Shown piece by piece: positions 63,209 through 64,000 of a stretch of 64,000 nt of DNA (within the stretch, counting starts at the first letter, position 1; every line of letters starts with the position of its first letter). The DNA comes from Burkholderiaceae bacterium (lineage in GTDB: Bacteria > Pseudomonadota > Gammaproteobacteria > Burkholderiales > Burkholderiaceae_F). The position numbers and the translations under genes are program-made. The notes under the pieces were generated by a model that was given only the letters and a program-made list of their open reading frames with translations, ran no database searches and was not told the DNA's origin. Location: contig JALHMQ010000001.1 in the NCBI GenBank assembly GCA_022843955.1, positions 430,980-494,979 of the forward strand. Reading direction: 5' to 3'.

Positions 63209-63506
63209 TCACGGTCTCCACGTCGATGCGGTCGTACTGCGCGTGCGTCCCGACGAACTTCACCCACACGATGCCCGCCTGGTACTGCACCTCGACCACC
63301 AGCCGGTACTTGTTGCCGCCAATGTTGAACACGACGCGGTTGTTGCCGCAGATGCTCGCGCTGGCGTACTGGTCCTTGATGTCCTGCGGGCTGCGCCAGG
63401 TCGCCTTGATCGCCTCGGCGTACCAGCTGTGCAGCGGTCCCCGGGCATCGGCGCAGCCCGGCCGTTCCCAGAATTTCTGCAGGCTGCTCTTGGCGATGAT
63501 CCTCAC
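63198..63506 (-). CDS. higB: HigB-type mRNA interferase toxin
   Basis: 102 residues from a GTG at 63506 giving VRIIAKSSLQKFW, the usual HigB N-terminus; the frame is open upstream but without homology. Conserved blocks are 'ASICGNNRVVFNIGGNKYRL' and WVKFVGTHAQYDRID. HigB cleaves mRNA on the ribosome. The operator palindrome at 63518-63534 lies just upstream of the GTG. Confidence 0.92.
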   Translation of the reverse strand: MRIIAKSSLQKFWERPGCADARGPLHSWYAEAIKATWRSPQDIKDQYASASICGNNRVVFNIGGNKYRLVVEVQYQAGIVWVKFVGTHAQYDRIDVETVNDY

Positions 63507-63517
63507 CGCCGGCAGTA

Positions 63518-63534
63518 TCTCCCAATTTGGGAGA
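63518..63534. promoter_or_regulatory. higBA operator palindrome
   Basis: A perfect palindrome with 8 bp arms (TCTCCCAA / TTGGGAGA) around a single centre base, 11 bp upstream of the higB GTG start. This is the expected place for HigA binding and autorepression. It also overlaps the ribosome site region of higB. Confidence 0.75.
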
Positions 63535-63733
63535 AATGGCGACTGGCACCGATCTCGTGTCGAGGCTTCGACCGACCTTCTCGCCACCGCCACGGGCAAC
63601 ATCTTCAAGGGCCCGAGCTCGGACCCGAAGGTGCCTCCTTCAGGGTCTAAGCTCGTTGACATCTGGACTCTGCGCCGTCGTCAACCCCACATGGCGGCTT
63701 GGACTCGGCGATAGATCCCGATACACCGCGATA

Positions 63734-63747
63734 GGTCTCGAAAGACC
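63734..63747 (-). terminator. Small UUCG hairpin after guaA
   Basis: On the minus strand the sequence directly after the guaA stop reads GGTCT-TTCG-AGACC, a 5 bp stem with a stable UUCG tetraloop. There is no T-run after it. It may mark the guaA mRNA 3' end. Confidence 0.35.
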
Positions 63748-63748
63748 C

Positions 63749-64000
63749 CTACTCCCACTCGATCGTCGCCGGCGGCTTGCCAGAGATGTCGTAGACCACG
63801 CGGTTGATGCCGCGCACCTCGTTGATGATGCGGTTCGATGCGCGCCCGAGTAGATCGAACGGCAGGTGCGCCCACTGCGCTGTCATGAAGTCCTGCGTCT
63901 GCACCGCGCGCAGGCTGACCACCCACTCGTAAGTGCGGCCATCGCCCATCACGCCCACGCTCTTCACCGGCAGGAACACGGCAAAGGCCTGGCTCGTCTT
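63749..64000 (-). CDS. guaA: GMP synthase (glutamine-hydrolysing), C-terminal part
   Basis: The last 83 codons of guaA; the gene continues beyond the right edge. The visible end '[20 protein letters not shown]', [20 protein letters not shown] and the terminus KPPATIEWE are the highly conserved dimerisation domain of GMP synthase. It converts XMP to GMP with glutamine and ATP in the cytosol. The higBA pair lies downstream. Confidence 0.95.
   Translation of the reverse strand, partial: KTSQAFAVFLPVKSVGVMGDGRTYEWVVSLRAVQTQDFMTAQWAHLPFDLLGRASNRIINEVRGINRVVYDISGKPPATIEWE

Overview
This is a GC-rich, gene-dense stretch of bacterial chromosome. The gene content points to a soil or freshwater betaproteobacterium, most likely of the order Burkholderiales. 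Indicators are a fused MaoC-Pta protein next to acetate kinase, a DUF2087-TadA fusion beside an LD-carboxypeptidase and guaA, a basic histone-H1-like protein of a type common in that order, several branched-chain amino acid (Liv) type ABC transporters, and GC-rich codon use throughout. I see no rRNA, tRNA, CRISPR array, prophage or intact insertion sequence.

Layout. 1-8.6 kb: the end of a periplasmic binding protein gene, then a seven-gene minus-strand operon. It holds a complete Liv-type ABC importer behind two enzymes that look like the two halves of the plant Tm-1 protein, with a divergent AraC regulator. 8.7-11.8 kb: a small periplasmic protein, a methyltransferase, a LysR regulator, and CsbD and PRC-barrel stress proteins. 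11.8-15.6 kb: a 700 bp hairpin-rich non-coding stretch, then a plus-strand cluster encoding a DUF302 lipoprotein, an 80-residue unknown, a tandem DEP-domain protein, a periplasmic thioredoxin and a CcdA-like membrane protein. 15.6-18.2 kb: non-coding DNA with a strong candidate XerCD dif site, then a Kef-type antiporter.

18.2-24.7 kb: a lipase-like hydrolase, a peptidoglycan pair (L,D-transpeptidase and MepK-like endopeptidase), a pirin, a Tat-exported aldo/keto reductase and a membrane protein. 24.7-29.4 kb: a catabolic module (ThDP enzyme, GMC oxidoreductase, CMD-like protein) divergent from a GntR/FCD regulator, with a perfect 26 bp palindrome between them. 29.5-37.3 kb: an OPT transporter, D-amino acid dehydrogenase, PhoX phosphatase and a serine hydrolase. 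37.3-41.0 kb: acetate kinase, MaoC-Pta and a 2-hydroxyacid dehydrogenase. 41.2-50.4 kb: a PAS-GGDEF cyclase, an MFS transporter, YihY (behind six 17 bp tandem repeats), a phosphoesterase/lipid-kinase pair, a second CsbD, ribA and purT.

50.5-58.3 kb: a NarL-type response regulator and a hybrid histidine kinase (convergent, stops overlapping) next to a second complete Liv operon. 58.3-64 kb: a dual-specificity-type phosphatase, LdcA-like carboxypeptidase, TadA, the H1-like protein, a thioredoxin, a truncated AI-2E-family gene beside a higBA toxin-antitoxin pair, and the end of guaA.

The items most worth follow-up are the dif-like site, the Tm-1-like/Liv operon, the DEP-protein cluster with its structured upstream region, the ThDP/GMC module with its operator, and the truncated-gene/higBA junction.
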